From contig NW_019775840.1 in assembly GCF_001039355.2 (NCBI RefSeq), positions 62,001-126,000 on the forward strand: 64,000 bases of DNA. Reading direction: 5' to 3'. A model generated the notes under the pieces. The model made no database searches. It saw only the letters and a program-made list of their open reading frames with translations, and was not told the DNA's origin. This document shows positions 50,476 to 62,870 of the stretch, in pieces; the stretch's first letter is position 1, and each line of letters starts with the position of its first letter. The translations under genes and the position numbers were made by a program. The DNA is from Lingula anatina. Lineage: Eukaryota; Brachiopoda; Lingulata; Lingulida; Lingulidae.

Positions 50476-51345
50476 GGACATTTTAAAGTCGGCTCACTGA
50501 CTCACTTAGTCAAAGTTATGCCTGGGTTGCATCACAGTTAGCGGGAAACTGGACCTGCACTATTATAGACCACAATACCGTGACGTATCACCGACTCGTT
50601 GACAAAGGTATGATTTACAAGAAATCATTAAATCAATGTGAATTACTCTTAAACATCCCATTCTAACCAGGGCAAAAGGTCGCGTCGCAGCGTAACAGAG
50701 GACGATGTAATAGCCCACAATTAAGCGGGATCATATATCACGCCTCTTTTCACACATGATTGTGTTGCCGTAAAGCGAGAAACACCCCGCCGTCACCCTA
50801 TTTGCATAAGCCCACCCTTCTTACTCATCGCTGCATGTGTGTAAGATGTACGTAAGATGTCCGTAAAATATACGTAAGTCGGCATTGTCCTTTAGCCTAC
50901 GGATTTCCACACAATTCTTTTGTCCTTTTAAGGGGCGTACGTAAGACAATCGTTTTTGAAGTAAGCGTATCCGTAATGTCATCTTCTCTGCACAAAACTG
51001 TACTTTACTTTAAATTAAAACAGAGTGGCTACGAATTTAAAGGTCTGGAATGCTTTTAACATTTACAGAACGGTGACAAAAAATGTGACATTCTCAAAAT
51101 ATCAAGATTGTGAGGCATTTGTTTTAAAGAGGAATTGTTTTGAAAACAACAACGTAAAGAGAAGAATTTTGCGTCAATTATCACATACTTGACATTAGAC
51201 GAACTTCTACTTAGTTGCAAAGGCGCATGGCTTCTTGTTGTTAGAGATAGGAGATAACGTGGTAATTGACGGCAGAAAATCACCCACCCAGGAGGTTCTT
51301 TGCAACTTGTTATTTCAGACAAGTTGGAGTACAAAGTTTTGTCTA

Positions 51346-51504
51346 CAGGGCCGTAGCCTGAGCAAAATGTCAGGGGGGGCTGTAAGCGGATACGAGTGGG
51401 CTTAGCCCCCGAGGGGGGAGAGGGTGTCCCCCTACCAGTGTGGAAAATTCTAAATCCCAGGGGGGGCAGTTGCCCCCCCTGTCCCCCCGGAGGCTACGGC
51501 CCTG
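51346..51504. mobile_element. 159-bp foldback element (GGCCGTAGCC ends)
   Basis: CAGGGCCGTAGCCTG and AGGCTACGGCCCTG form the ends; the interior is G/C-run rich and itself palindromic (GGGGGGCAGTTGCCCCCCC). Related by its ends to 54126-54279. Confidence 0.75.
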
Positions 51505-52310
51505 GTCTAGTTTACACGACGAGAGGCGAGGGGGATAGGCTCCCCGAAGCTCTCTCGTCAACAGGCGGCAGTGGAGTCGCAAGGCTCTGGGGGCACATTA
51601 AAGGCTCTGTTCTCACAACTTTTAGATCGATCTATCACCGCGGGGAGTCTCACTAGATTACTGTCAGATAATCCCCCTTAAGTGTCCGTCCCCGCCTACT
51701 ACAAGCTTTAAGGGGTAATTAACTTTCGTGTCCGCCCGGCTGACAGCTATTTAGCGTGAACCCCCAGGGAGTTAGGTCGATCCAATGTAGGTCGATCTAA
51801 TCTATGAGAATGGGGTGAAAGACGTGTTATAGTGCTGTGGGAGAAGACTGAAGGCCCACTGCGTCTCGAATCCTGAATAAACAGGATACTGTGGTACCGT
51901 CTAGTCGGCTCAGTGTGTATAACGGTTCACTGAGTGGTACGGGGACGACAGTCCTCACCTAGCCATGCGTAGTTGATGCGGTTCCAACACGGTGGTGAAC
52001 AGGCAAGGCTGGTGAAAACGGTCAAAGTTCCGATAACCCATGGCAGTGGGACCGGGATTAGACCGTCGGTTACTCCCTGGGAGCCTGGTAAGCTCTACGG
52101 GATTGAGTGATCGCTATCGACTGGGTCACCGGCCGGTTGGGTCGCAAAAGGCAGTAAGACTTAAGAATAGCAGCCGCGCTCAGCTCAATGTACAGTCAGG
52201 CCCTAGCAAACTGAAAACGAATGAGCTAGTAAGTGAGCTAGTGGGAAAGGTACTCAGCCTAGGTTGCGCCCCTGGCAAGGAGGGGAGACTGAAGAGTATA
52301 AGCGCATTTG
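51505..52310. other. GC-rich segment of the LTR element, function unknown
   Basis: Clearly richer in G+C than its surroundings. Longest frame (52040-52393, plus, 117 codons) shows no domain I recognise. Could be a leftover of the element's own coding or packaging region, or captured sequence. Confidence 0.4.
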
Positions 52311-52544
52311 TATTTCCATACAAATTTATAAATCTATCTTCCTTTAAGTTATATTTGGGGTTTCATGTCAATTGTATTTCTATCTTATCGTAGGTTTATA
52401 ATACAAAATCTATGTATTTAGTTTTGTTTTGCATGAATTTATGATAAAAGACAAATGCAGTGTTTAAGAAAGTTTATTTTTAATTTATGTATATTTTAAT
52501 TTTAAAATATGCCTAGGGACAGGCATATCGTCCCCGGGAGATAA

Positions 52545-52822
52545 TGTAATGTTAGTGAGTGACAGCATGCAGTGAATAAGAGCGGGGAGTGTTTAGTAGA
52601 GTAACTTAAGTTGATTGACATGCTCTTATGGTATTTATACAACTGCGCTTAGTGTAAACAGAGAGAAGGCCGCTAGAGATTGCATGAGGTAGGAATAGAA
52701 ATGAAGGAAGCGGCGCGGGTAATAACTGGACAGTAGTTCAATAAATAATAAGAAAGATAATATCTGAGTTGTATTTGCTACCTCGCGTAACATGAAGAAG
52801 ACAAGCCAATAACTTCGTCACA
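52545..52822. repeat. right LTR (278 bp)
   Basis: Same length as the left LTR with four substitutions that I can count (for example GTTAGTTAG/GTTAGTGAG and GGGGAATG/GGGGAGTG). Preceded by GGGAGATAA as a weak polypurine tract. Confidence 0.9.
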
Positions 52823-53390
52823 GTTACAGTTGCTTTGAATTAAAAGCATGAAATATTACGATAAGCGACCCTTCGCGCTTTCTGTAACTGACATGTTGGT
52901 AAATGTGTTATCTACAACCTCTCTACATTAGCAATGAAACTTAACTTAAATGCAAACTTTCTAATCAATTTTGCCCTCCCCCCAAAGACCAAAGGATATT
53001 GAAGAATAGTTGTTTAAATTTAACATTTTTTACCTCTTCTTAAAGTCATTTTCAAGTCGTTATAGTGCAGGATCCCAGATTTTCAGCCCCTATAAATCAG
53101 GGTCTGCCAGCCACACCCAACCACTCAATCTGTCTGTCAGTATCTATTTAATATACTTGCGACCATGCTGAAAGACCCCGATAGGTTTCTAAGGGTTCCC
53201 CTAAAAAGTCCTGCTAGCTGGATTTGAGGGCCTTTGTTTTGGACCCCCTGACCGCACCCATCACTGGCATTACGACAGACTCCCATTTTCATATAAAGGT
53301 AAGCATGTAGGTCATTGCCAGGTACAATAAAATTTGTGATCTTTTCGGGCATACTCAACCCTCTGGGATCTCGGACTATTATTTATCTAA

Positions 53391-54509
53391 GGCCACACTT
53401 TTTTTTATTTTTATGGATGACATCCTGCGCGCGCACCGATTTCCGTCTGTTCTCCAACCCCCCCCACCCCCCCCCCCCCCCCATCGAAGTCGGTTGTCGC
53501 AAACGTCGTTATTGAATTTACCGGAAAATGTGCATTCTGCGCATGCGTATTACTGCCACGTGGAAATATGGCCGCTTTGCCATCAAATTCATCTCCAGGA
53601 TTACTTTCAAATTACAGGACAATTTAATGTATAAAGTCATAAAGAGAAGGGGGCCGTCGTTTTGGATTGTTATGCCATTGATATTGGGCATGGAGATATC
53701 CACTGTTTTACAATTATGCGAAAGGCTGGCGGCGGCCAGCAATTATCGCCCGGAAAAATTCAGTGATATTCTGTCCAAAGCAACACATACCAGGTTTTTT
53801 GGTAGCGAAAAAAAAGGGACGACAGGGGGTCGAGGTATTTGGTGGGCTGTAGGTCGGTCAGGCCACCCGACAGTTTGGCTGCTTCATGTGAGTCGAAGTA
53901 GACCAAATGGCATCGACCGAAATGACCTTTTATAGAATTGGTAGTATTAAGCATATATTTGCATCATTTTTTAACATTTCTGTGTAGTGTTCATAATGCT
54001 TTAATATTCTGAGAGTACAAATAAAGACATGCTGTTTGTTTGATATTTGTTTTATTGATTGTTATACCAACAAAATGCATGAAATAACCTTAAATAGATT
54101 GGATAATATGCAGCATGTCTATCAGGCCCGTAGCCAGCAATTTCAAAAGGGGGGTTCTTTTTTTGAAAAAACTGGACCATTTTCCATAAAAACTTAATGT
54201 ATCTAGATCAAATTTTACCCAGAGTGGACCTTTTCCCAGCAAATTGGGTGGTTCTTTCTAACCCCCTGACTACGGGCCCGTCTATTCATGACTTTTTTTA
54301 TCTTTCTACGAAGTATTCACAATGCTTTAATATTTTGAGAGCATGGATAAAGACATATTGTTAGTTTGATACGTGTTTCTGTGGTAAATTTGTGTTTCCA
54401 GCTGTGTACTGACAGCATTCCTTTACTTAAGCAGCATTTTTTTTCGCCCTCTCTCACCGATTTCGGGGTCCCCAGAGGATGTCATCCATAAAAATAAAAA
54501 AGTGTGGCC
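53391..54509. mobile_element. 1.1-kb TIR element, copy 2
   Basis: Same ends and order as 26671-27681 (GGCCACACTTTTTTTTATTT ... AAAAGTGTGGCC). Interior colinear with copy 1, apart from a nested insertion at about 54115-54285 and a shorter middle. Frame 53528-53935 (135 codons) has no recognised domain and is broken in copy 1. Confidence 0.8.
54126..54279. mobile_element. nested foldback element (GGCCCGTAGCC ends)
   Basis: GGCCCGTAGCC at 54126 and CTACGGGCCC at 54270-54279. Copy 1 of the host element lacks it at about 27440, showing the empty site. Confidence 0.75.
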
Positions 54510-54956
54510 TAAATATTCAACTGGAAAGTTACAATAATAAAACTACAAACAGAGCCTACCCCGCACTTAAAACCATAGAGCTTCACTGTCATCACATATT
54601 ACCATTTATATCACATTGTTATCATTTGATGCAAATATACATGTGCTTTAAAAATTTGATAAGTAAAACAAGACTTGTAACCAAAAGATCGTAATATTTC
54701 AGGTTGAAGACTATCTGATTCTGATTTTAACAAAGAAATGACTCTATCGCTAAAGTCACTATGATAACACAACCATAAGCACAACCATTTTATCGACACT
54801 CACGAACATTTCATTCCCGTCAACATTTTAACTTTAACTTTAACTTTAAAATGTGGAGCACCATAGTTGCAGAATTGTGAGATGAGGCTATTAATCTATA
54901 GAAGTATAAGCATAAATACTCCATACCTGTAAAAAGAACATAATTATTGTACTTAC

Positions 54957-55082
54957 CAGGCGTCTCAACAGCCTTTTTACTAATGTGACACTACGCACGT
55001 TTGTTGACAACAAAACTTTAGCTCTCACGCTTAAACTATAAGCAATATTACTTCCTGGTTCACCTACAAGTACAACACGTGA
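54957..55082 (-). promoter_or_regulatory. unit B promoter element and non-coding 5' exon
   Basis: CTTCCTGGTT (55051) and CACGTG (55076-55081). In gene direction: perfect E-box, then CCAGGAAGT (ETS core), then about 95 bp to a consensus donor (CCTG|GTAAGT, exon end 54957). Spliced to 44938 across about 10 kb of intron that includes the LTR element; this joining is inferred from the other units. Confidence 0.6.
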
Positions 55083-57550
55083 CGGGGAAAATATGGGACA
55101 TTGCAAAACGTTTTCGTCTAAAAGTGGTTTCTTATTTTTATTTATTTGAGCTTCATTCATATAGTAGGGGCAGTACGTTGACTATGAAGTCAGGTGCTGA
55201 TATTTTTCTTTTTTCATTTGTAAAGACAAAAAATTATCCCCCCCCCCCCCACACACACACACACACACAAATAATATATGTACTGAATAACTTCATAGCT
55301 TTACTTGTGTGCTCATAAAATTCGATTCAGGTGCTGAGGCGTCTCGGGGTACAACTAAAGCCAGCATATGACGACGTGTGACGGGACTTAATCGTTCACT
55401 TCTGTGTGGGATGGTCCGACTTCGCAACTAACACTAAAAATCGTTATTATCTTAATTTTCAGCATTTTCCACTTAGTCACCCATGTGTGATATACAGGGT
55501 ATCTCACATCATCACCCAGGTGTTCTATATCTCATATCGCGAAAAATATAAAACATGAATCTATTAAGATAATAGTAACAATTCCCTTTTTTGCTTCATA
55601 AGAGAATTTAAAAACGAGAAACGAATGTGGATAATAATAGTACATAACGGTATATTTTATAAATGACACCCCATTATACATTTCAATTCACTTAAAAGTT
55701 ATATACAATATACAAAACTATGTCATAGTTTAAGAAACTATACCAGATTGCTTAATATTAAAATCAAAACTACTAGAATTATTATACGAAATTCATAGCA
55801 TTAAACATTAAAGCTTGTAAACGCGAATTTAAAACTGTCTTTAAAACTAATGCTCAGCCTTGGGTTAACTTTTTATATCTCATTCCGGCAATAAAATGCT
55901 AACTAAAATGGAGTTCGAAGAGCCCGAGTGACACGCACTAAAGAAGGAAAGAGCTAAAAAACGACGGACTGGTCACATGATTTACGAGACTACTAGGCAC
56001 CAGCTGGAGCTTGGATAGCTTGGAAGGGAAGTTAAAGGAGTCATCTAGAGAGGAGAGAACCCGCCACTGAACCCTACTGGAGAAATAAGATTTATGAAGA
56101 TATCAATTATGAAATATAACATGATTTATGTTAGGACAAAGCACCGGTGTGTAAAACAGAAAAAAATTCCCTCTTTGCATGACCGAATTTCGACAAAATA
56201 TATAAGAATCAACGGTCACTCATCTTAAATCAATATGACGCGATGCTTTTGTTACTCCTCTGTATAAGGTTTATTCACCTGAAGGAGGTGACACATTTAC
56301 AAAAAAAAAAACATTTTTTAAATACGTATTATGTTTTCACTTCACCCAACATGGAAAAGGGAAAGGCAAATATTTGGCAAGTGTAAAAGAGCATGTGTCC
56401 GTTATGAATAAAGTTTATATGGCCAGTATTATCCGCTGAGATACCATACCCAGTACGTGTGGTAAAGGCACTTTAGATGCAAGTTAATACGAATGAACTC
56501 AAACATTCGCCGGTGTTAGATAAATATTTTAGCCTGAAATTAATTACAGATTAAAAGTTATTGTAATCGACCCCCATACTTTATTGAAGGACCTTAAAGT
56601 GACCAAGTATGATAAAAACTTAGAGGATACGCTTTTAACGGTGTGTGTATTGACTGCTCTATTTGTCTCTTACTGATTAAATTTATATTTACTTGTACAT
56701 TTTTAAAAAAATTTAATTAACATTAAATGTTAAATATTAGTTTCAGTATAAATAAAGGTGGCAAGTCGCCAAAGCATTATACGAACGCTTTAGAAATATC
56801 AATTAAGTCATAATAATATCAAAAAAATAATAATAGTAATAAATAAAAATATTCAAAGAAAAGACGAGTAACGAATACATAAGTGAAATCTGACATTTGA
56901 GGGGAGGGAGGAACAGGGCATGTGGGGAAGGTGTTTGTGGCAGGCAATAGGCCATCTCACTTGTACATGTACATGATAACCGGTTCAAAAGCTCAATAGA
57001 GCTGAAGTTGTATTGTGTACTGTATGTAGCAAAATAGCATTTATTTGACAGGACTTTTTGTGTAATACATTCGCCTCTTGATAACACAAAGCTTTTATCC
57101 CGAGCTCGAGGTCGTTCTTTGACAAAACAATTTCTTTGCAAAGTTGCAATAATAAAAATGCTCTTAGACCTTGCCCTTAATTTAAAAGAGGGGGTCTCGA
57201 TCAAAGGATACGGTTGGCGTGGATATTACACGCTATTATTCGATACAAAGATTCGTATCACAGCCGGTGAGCTTATGTCTTTATTGACAACGACGCGTGT
57301 AAAACAACATGACAAAGAACACAGATATTCCCTGGTTCCAGTAAGTTAAATACGGACAAGTTTAGATCATAGACATTCAACCCACTCAATAAATCTACAC
57401 CTGTGTCGGGAGATTCGTGTTTCACTTTAGGGTATAAAGTGACGTATGCATAACGATAGTATTTTCTGTACCAAGTAGGCCTATTTATACATTTAACTAT
57501 TTTAATGTTAAAATAATATCCATCAAACTTAAGCTACTCAATCCACTTAC
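55083..57550. other. spacer between the two promoter copies upstream of unit B
   Basis: 55238-55269 is a C-run plus (CA)n. 55920-56300 is a diverged copy of the shared 3' flank (with 17130-17290, 28320-28470), but no SRCR exon follows it. 56.3-57.5 kb shows no gene I can support. Confidence 0.5.
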
Positions 57551-57657
57551 CAGTGTATTCGTGGAAAAAACAGCACGTTTGACCTGATAATGTGTCAACT
57601 TCTACTAAGTACATATCTGTTTCACCTAACTGTCCTCCCGGGCGATCACATCACGTG
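57551..57657 (-). promoter_or_regulatory. second, distal copy of the promoter/5' exon of unit B
   Basis: Perfect CACGTG at 57652-57657 and a consensus donor ACTG|GTAAGT (exon end 57551), with the same spacing as 54957-55082. The ETS core is lost (TCCTCCCG in place of TTCCTGG). Confidence 0.45.
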
Positions 57658-59222
57658 GCATGAAAAAATATGGGACAAAACAACACGGATATAAATGTAA
57701 AGGTAAAGGTTGTCCGACTTCACAATGTATGCCTGGTCTTTCTGGATCTATTCGATCAAGTAACGATCTCACCCCAACACACAGATAAACCGAGGTGAAA
57801 ACATAACCTCAACATACACTGCAATCGCATTGAATAACAAAATTCACTGATCTAGCCATTTCCATGGAAGCGTATTAACCGTACTAATATTTAGGGTAGC
57901 ATACAGCGGCATGTCTGTCAATTAAGACTCCATTGAAAACCTGTTTTCCAAGGCGACACCAGCGAAAGACTGAGACCCAAACGACCAAGACGTACCCTGT
58001 ACTTGGATAAGCAACATCAGAGGGTGGACAGGAACATCAGTCAACAACTGGGCAGAAACACCACGTGGCTGAAGGGATTGGGGTTCCATCTTCGTCCACT
58101 TTTGAACCAAGCACGGAACCTGATTGATTGATTGATTGATTGATTGATATCTGGATCAAGTGTTCAGTCTTTTAACCCCTGCCTTACCCCTTATATTCAG
58201 ACAGATCATCGAGGAAACTTTGGGGACCTTTATAATAAATGAACCACCCTTACCCTGCAGGCCTATCCCCTTTGGATAATTTCCCTAATATAAAGACAGT
58301 GTCTCAACCAACAATCCCTAAAATATTGATGTTCTCAAGAATAACACTCGAACGGATTCCTCAAGATAAGATTGTACAGCAATCAGCAACTCTCTTTATG
58401 CAGCTAGTTTTCTTTGGTTTTCTTTGTGGATGTCAAATCATTTGCCAATTGGTTGTGTTAAATGAGCCACCAAACCATACAACTACATCAATGTGGATGA
58501 AAACGAGTACAGCGGCTGTTTTCCTTTGAGACTTATTGACCAAAGACCCAATTTCATCAGCACTGGAGAGCGCTATCCTATGGACAACTTTATCCTTAAA
58601 ATTGTTATCTCTGGACAGATATCCTGAGGGAAGCAGCCTTTTTATACTGTACAAACCTATGTACTTTTTGGAGTAGAATTGCAGTAGGCTATGCTGCATT
58701 TCTACTGCAAATATGATCCACACCACTACTGCGTTAATGCATTTTTGCTACTTCGATACTACTGCATAGTGCGGGTAACCACTGGAAAGCAATATGTCAA
58801 AGACCAAAACAAGTACGTTGTGTTTAGTAAATATTCATTTCCCAAACATTTAAGTAAACATTATGACAATTTTATCTAATTGATAGTTTTATCCTTAGGA
58901 TAGAGCAAAACAGTGTTGATGACACTGTGCCCAATATAATACCAGAATAACACAACTAGTGAAATAGATCAAAGAAATGGTGATGAGTGATTGTGTTCAT
59001 TGATATTTTAAACGTCGTCGGTTAAGTATTTAAAACGAATTTATTGAAATCCAAAGAACACTCGCCATAGTATATTATATGTAGATGTAGGTAAATTGAA
59101 AAGATATACATAATAAATAGCATTCTTTTCCATGTTTTCAATGTAATTGACAGTTATGTGCACTACTTAAAATATAACCCTATGCTATGCTAAAAAGATG
59201 CATTCTTACTCTAACCTTAATA
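57658..59222. other. intergenic between B and A
   Basis: 57780 region has a piece of the AAAACATAACCTC repeat; (TTGA)n at about 58123-58148. 59000-59222 starts the shared spacer. Frames at 57922-58110 (minus) and 58239-58529 (plus) are open but unrecognised. Confidence 0.45.
58672..58775. repeat. inverted copy of the GCAGTAG-rich repeat
   Basis: GGAGTAGAATTGCAGTAGGC ... TACTTCGATACTACTGC, reverse complement of 42479-42575. Confidence 0.7.
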
Positions 59223-61306
59223 CCCCCGTCACACTTATTCGGAATCAGCAGGAAAGTAGAAGAATGAGTCCGAACGAAGAATTTTTAAAATTCGAACCAC
59301 ATTCGGGGGAAAATTTTCAAATTGACCTTAATTATTGTAAGAGTACCGTTGGAATACTCAGAATGCGCTTAAATTCGCCTGGAATGATGAGTGCATTTTC
59401 GACCGTGTAGGTCTCAAAAGCAGTTCGAATGTAGTTGGAAAACTAGGAATATTTATAATGCTGTAAGAAGGCAGTAAGAATATTTAGAATATACTTTGAA
59501 CGGCGCACTAGTGTAGTTCGATTGCTGGCAAAATCAATATTTCAGCTCATCCGAGGCAGATTCGAAACATTGATCTGGCGGAGTATAAAATCCCCATCAC
59601 ACTAGAGGCGGAATGATTAAGAATTGCGTCGGTAATACAATTTGTTGTGCATTCCAGGATAATCGATAGCATTCTAAAAACATTCTAAAAATTCTGAGTG
59701 CATTCCAAATATTTTCACCCATTCTTGTGGCCGGCTCGAATGTTTTTGTCATGTCAAAAACTTTCGAAGTGCATTCCAAGAGGAAATTTATCGAATGGCA
59801 TTTGAAAAGCATTCTAACTGCACTATGACTGCATTCTAAATATTCTCACGGCATTCCGACAACATTCGAAACATAATGATCAGTTACCATTCCTGTGGCG
59901 TTATTTATACACTCTGGGCATCGTGCTACATTCTAAACATGTTAGAAAGTAATTTTAATTAAGAATTTTAGGTATTTCAGCTGCATTATGTTTGAATTTT
60001 TTATATTTCAAACCATCATTGGCGGCCATACCGGGAGCAGTTGACTGCATTTGAGTTCGCTTCATATATTATTCGAGGCATCTTCTTACATACTCCTGCC
60101 TGTATTTGGACAGCAGTCAAACCACACTTTAACGGTATTTGAATTTCATTACCTTGTAATGGGGTCGCTTTTACTAGCTCTGACGAACAGCGACAATCTG
60201 AGGGCATTCTTCTTCAAAATTTTGCCTGGGGCGCTTCCATATTTGGAAGTCACACATCACAGCTGTGTCCGCCTGTATCCATATTTGGAAGTCATGTCTC
60301 GTACGTAACAGATTTGGCCGCCTGGAGCTGTTTTCCCGCCTTGCGCTGAAGTTATCTCGTGCAGACGAGACAAGAAACAAAGTGCCTGACGCTGAGTTTG
60401 AATTGAAAATATCTTGCAGTCGAAGGTCAGTGCCACAATACAAGCAACATTCTGCTTTAAATACTGATTTTGGTGTAGCCATTGCGCGGCCCTTATAGTG
60501 GTATCGGGCATACGGTGTAGCTGTCAAATTTGGCACACGGTGAGCACGTGTATTGTGCACGTGTATATCTCAGGACTAAATGTTCTTTGATAAGCAAAAA
60601 TACAAAAACATTGGATATATCTTTTCTTTTCGAAGGATATTATTTATTTTTTCACTTTACATCTTAAATACATCAAATAAAATTAAATAAAGCAGAATTA
60701 AATCTGTTTTAAGTTTCATTTTGGTCTGATGACATTCAACTGCAGATTCACGTACTGCGGAGCAGTTCTATTTGATTGACGGAAGTGTAACATAGCCGCT
60801 GTTCACTAGAGCCAGTATTGTTGATATGGGTTATATATGAAATCAAGATCGAGCTGGCAATACCGGTATCTAGAACCTAGGGTAGAATATTCTGACTGCA
60901 ATTTGAAATTCCCTCCCGATAATGGCACGAATTTTTCAATTTATTCATTCTGGCTGGTTCTACCTTGATTCCTGCTGGTTCCAAATAAGTGCGACGGGGG
61001 CCTTAAGTCACGTACCAGTTCGAATATCCCTCGAATGTGATCAGAATGTTTGAATGTTGTCGGAATGCCGTGAGAATATTAAGAATGCAGTCACAGTGCT
61101 GTTAGAATACTATTCAAATGCCATTCGATAATTTTCCACTTGGAATGCGCTTCGAAAGTTTTCAACATTCAGGCCGACCACAAGAATGGGTAAAACTATT
61201 TGAAATGCACTCAGAATTTTTAGAATGCTCTTTGAATATCCAGGTATGCACAAAGAATTGTCTTTCCGACGGCGTTCTTGTTCATTCTGCCTTTAGTGTG
61301 ACGGGG
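59223..61306. mobile_element. 2.08-kb foldback/TIR element flanked by TA
   Basis: Ends CCCCCGTCACACT and AGTGTGACGGGG between TA dinucleotides (59221-59222 and 61307-61308). The paralogous spacer at about 28170-28210 runs without it. Inside, about 280-bp arms at 59589-59870 and 61035-61306 are inverted copies (ACCCATTCTTGTGG with CCACAAGAATGGGT), and a second pair of ends lies at 59223-59252 and 60968-61002. Arms are made of dense GAATG/CATTC motifs. No transposase frame recognised. Confidence 0.75.
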
Positions 61307-61554
61307 TATAACTAAAAACTACTTAAATAATAATACGAATTAGTTAAAAACATGGGCAATAAAAACATTTAATGCAAATTTGAAACTGTTTTAAAAACTA
61401 ATAATCAGTCAGCAAGCTGAAATGGACTTGCAGGAGCCTGGTGAGACGCCATAAAAAGGAGGAATGAAAAACAACGGGCTGGTCACGTGGCTGGTCAGAG
61501 GAGTAACCTTGGAGAAAGTTGATAACCTGGCACTGCAAAAACTGTGAAAGCAAC

Positions 61555-61560
61555 TTTATT
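61555..61560 (-). terminator. polyadenylation signal of unit A
   Basis: AATAAA on the minus strand, 103 bp past the unit A stop codon. Confidence 0.45.
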
Positions 61561-61662
61561 GTCAATATGGTACTTTTGTCTCCCCATAAATAGGGTTCAC
61601 AAAACAACTTGGACTGAGTTGAAGAGATTAATACCTTTCAAAACAGTTCCAAAGATGCATTG

Positions 61663-61997
61663 TCAAATACAAAGAACACCAGCGTCTTCATCGTGCCCAC
61701 AGTTATGATTCCCCCAACCGATATGACTACACGATCCAATATTGGATTCAGAGCCTGTGCAACCGACATCGTCCAACCATATGGCTCCACTGCCTTGCCC
61801 AAAATAAGCACTTTCTACAGCAAGTGCCTTGGAATATGGAAGATTTAAAGATTTGCACAAAACTTGAGCATCTGTGTTATCCCAGTTGTCATCGCAAATT
61901 GTTCCCCACACTCCATTACGATTCACCTCAACTCTTCCACCGTATTTACCATTGATATTTATTCCAACAAGACGGTACGGGTAATTGGAAACTAAAG
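61663..61997 (-). CDS. unit A SRCR exon (terminal, with stop)
   Basis: 335 nt. [41 protein letters not shown] and TGA. Six cysteines. Confidence 0.88.
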
Positions 61998-62070
61998 CTG
62001 GAATGTTCAAACAACACATTTTAAAGAGAGAGTATTTCATTTATGATATATTCATATTTACTTAACGTTT

Positions 62071-62071
62071 T

Positions 62072-62103
<32 letters not shown>

Positions 62104-62105
62104 TT
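62071..62105. repeat. (CTTT)n microsatellite
   Basis: Eight to nine CTTT units in the last intron of unit A. Confidence 0.9.
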
Positions 62106-62267
62106 GTGTAAGTTATATTCTGTCATGATATGTCTGAATTATATTATTTTTATGATGTGGTATTTTACACAGTATTCCTTCAGAATTTTATCTCTATCCA
62201 GCTACAGTCTAGCAAGTTATGTAAAATCATTTCTATGTTTGTCTATTTTTAGAGACACGCCTTTTAC

Positions 62268-62381
62268 CTGATTCACAGTTCTTGCCTGTGTATATGGCAG
62301 GACAGCTGCAATAATACGTAAAAGTTGCATTCCTACAAATGGCGCCATTCTGACATGGTCGGCTGCGACAATGATCCACTT
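62268..62381 (-). CDS. unit A EGF exon 4
   Basis: 114 nt, phase 1-1. EVDHCRSRPC, CQNGAIC, YYCSCPAIYTGKNC. Confidence 0.85.
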
Positions 62382-62547
62382 CTGTAACAAATATAGTTAT
62401 TTTTGTTATAATGTTCTCTTTACTTTTCTTTTTAATTGACTTTAATTACACAGGTAATTCATATAATGCATTTTCTCTATATAAAGATTTCATGTTAAAA
62501 TTGTATATATCATAATCCAAACATGCTTGTATAATTTCAAGTCTTAC

Positions 62548-62658
62548 CTTGACAGTTTGTCCCGTAGTGCCCGGCAGAACACAAGCATCTATAAGAATTC
62601 ACCATGTCAACGCACGTCCCACCATTCTGACAAGGATGGCTGGAGCATTCACTGATTT
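62548..62658 (-). CDS. unit A EGF exon 3
   Basis: 111 nt, phase 1-1. [36 protein letters not shown]. Confidence 0.85.
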
Positions 62659-62870
62659 CTAAAAAGTGTACATTAATAAAGCAATATAAAATACTAGCTG
62701 ATAAAAAAGGCCAATTTTATTTCAGCAAAACATCTTATAAATACTACGGAAAATGTGTACTGACTGTTAATTTTAGAATTTAATGTAATAGATTTCGAAA
62801 ATTAAAATTTTCACTTGGTATTTAAGTTTTCTTTGTAATGACCACCCTTTTACTGGCTAAAGTAACATAC

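Larger units (their letters stand above)
45451..52822. mobile_element. 7.37-kb non-autonomous LTR retroelement
   Basis: Two 278-bp direct LTRs (45451-45728 and 52545-52822) begin TG, end CA, and are flanked by GTTA on both sides (45447-45450 and 52823-52826). A candidate primer binding site TGGTGGAGGATGC starts 2 bp inside the left LTR (45731). The interior has no gag-pol frame; it holds MITEs, a GC-rich segment and unrelated sequence. The four-base target duplication fits Ty3/gypsy integrases. It lies in the long 5' intron of unit B, splitting sequence that is continuous in unit C. Four differences between LTRs indicate a fairly young insertion. Confidence 0.88.

Noticed and set aside
52040-52393. 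117-codon plus-strand frame as a gag gene
   Set aside because: No zinc knuckle or capsid-like motif seen, and it lies next to the right LTR where gag is not expected.
53528-53935. 135-codon frame in the TIR element as a transposase
   Set aside because: No DDE-type or HTH motif; the same region in the second copy (26.9-27.2 kb) is not open.
58239-58529. 96-codon plus-strand frame with hydrophobic segment
   Set aside because: Overlaps an open minus-strand frame, no family recognised, no splice or start context that stands out.
60174-60560. 128-codon minus-strand frame inside the foldback element
   Set aside because: No recognised domain and overlapping open frames on both strands; GC-richer stretch makes chance frames longer.
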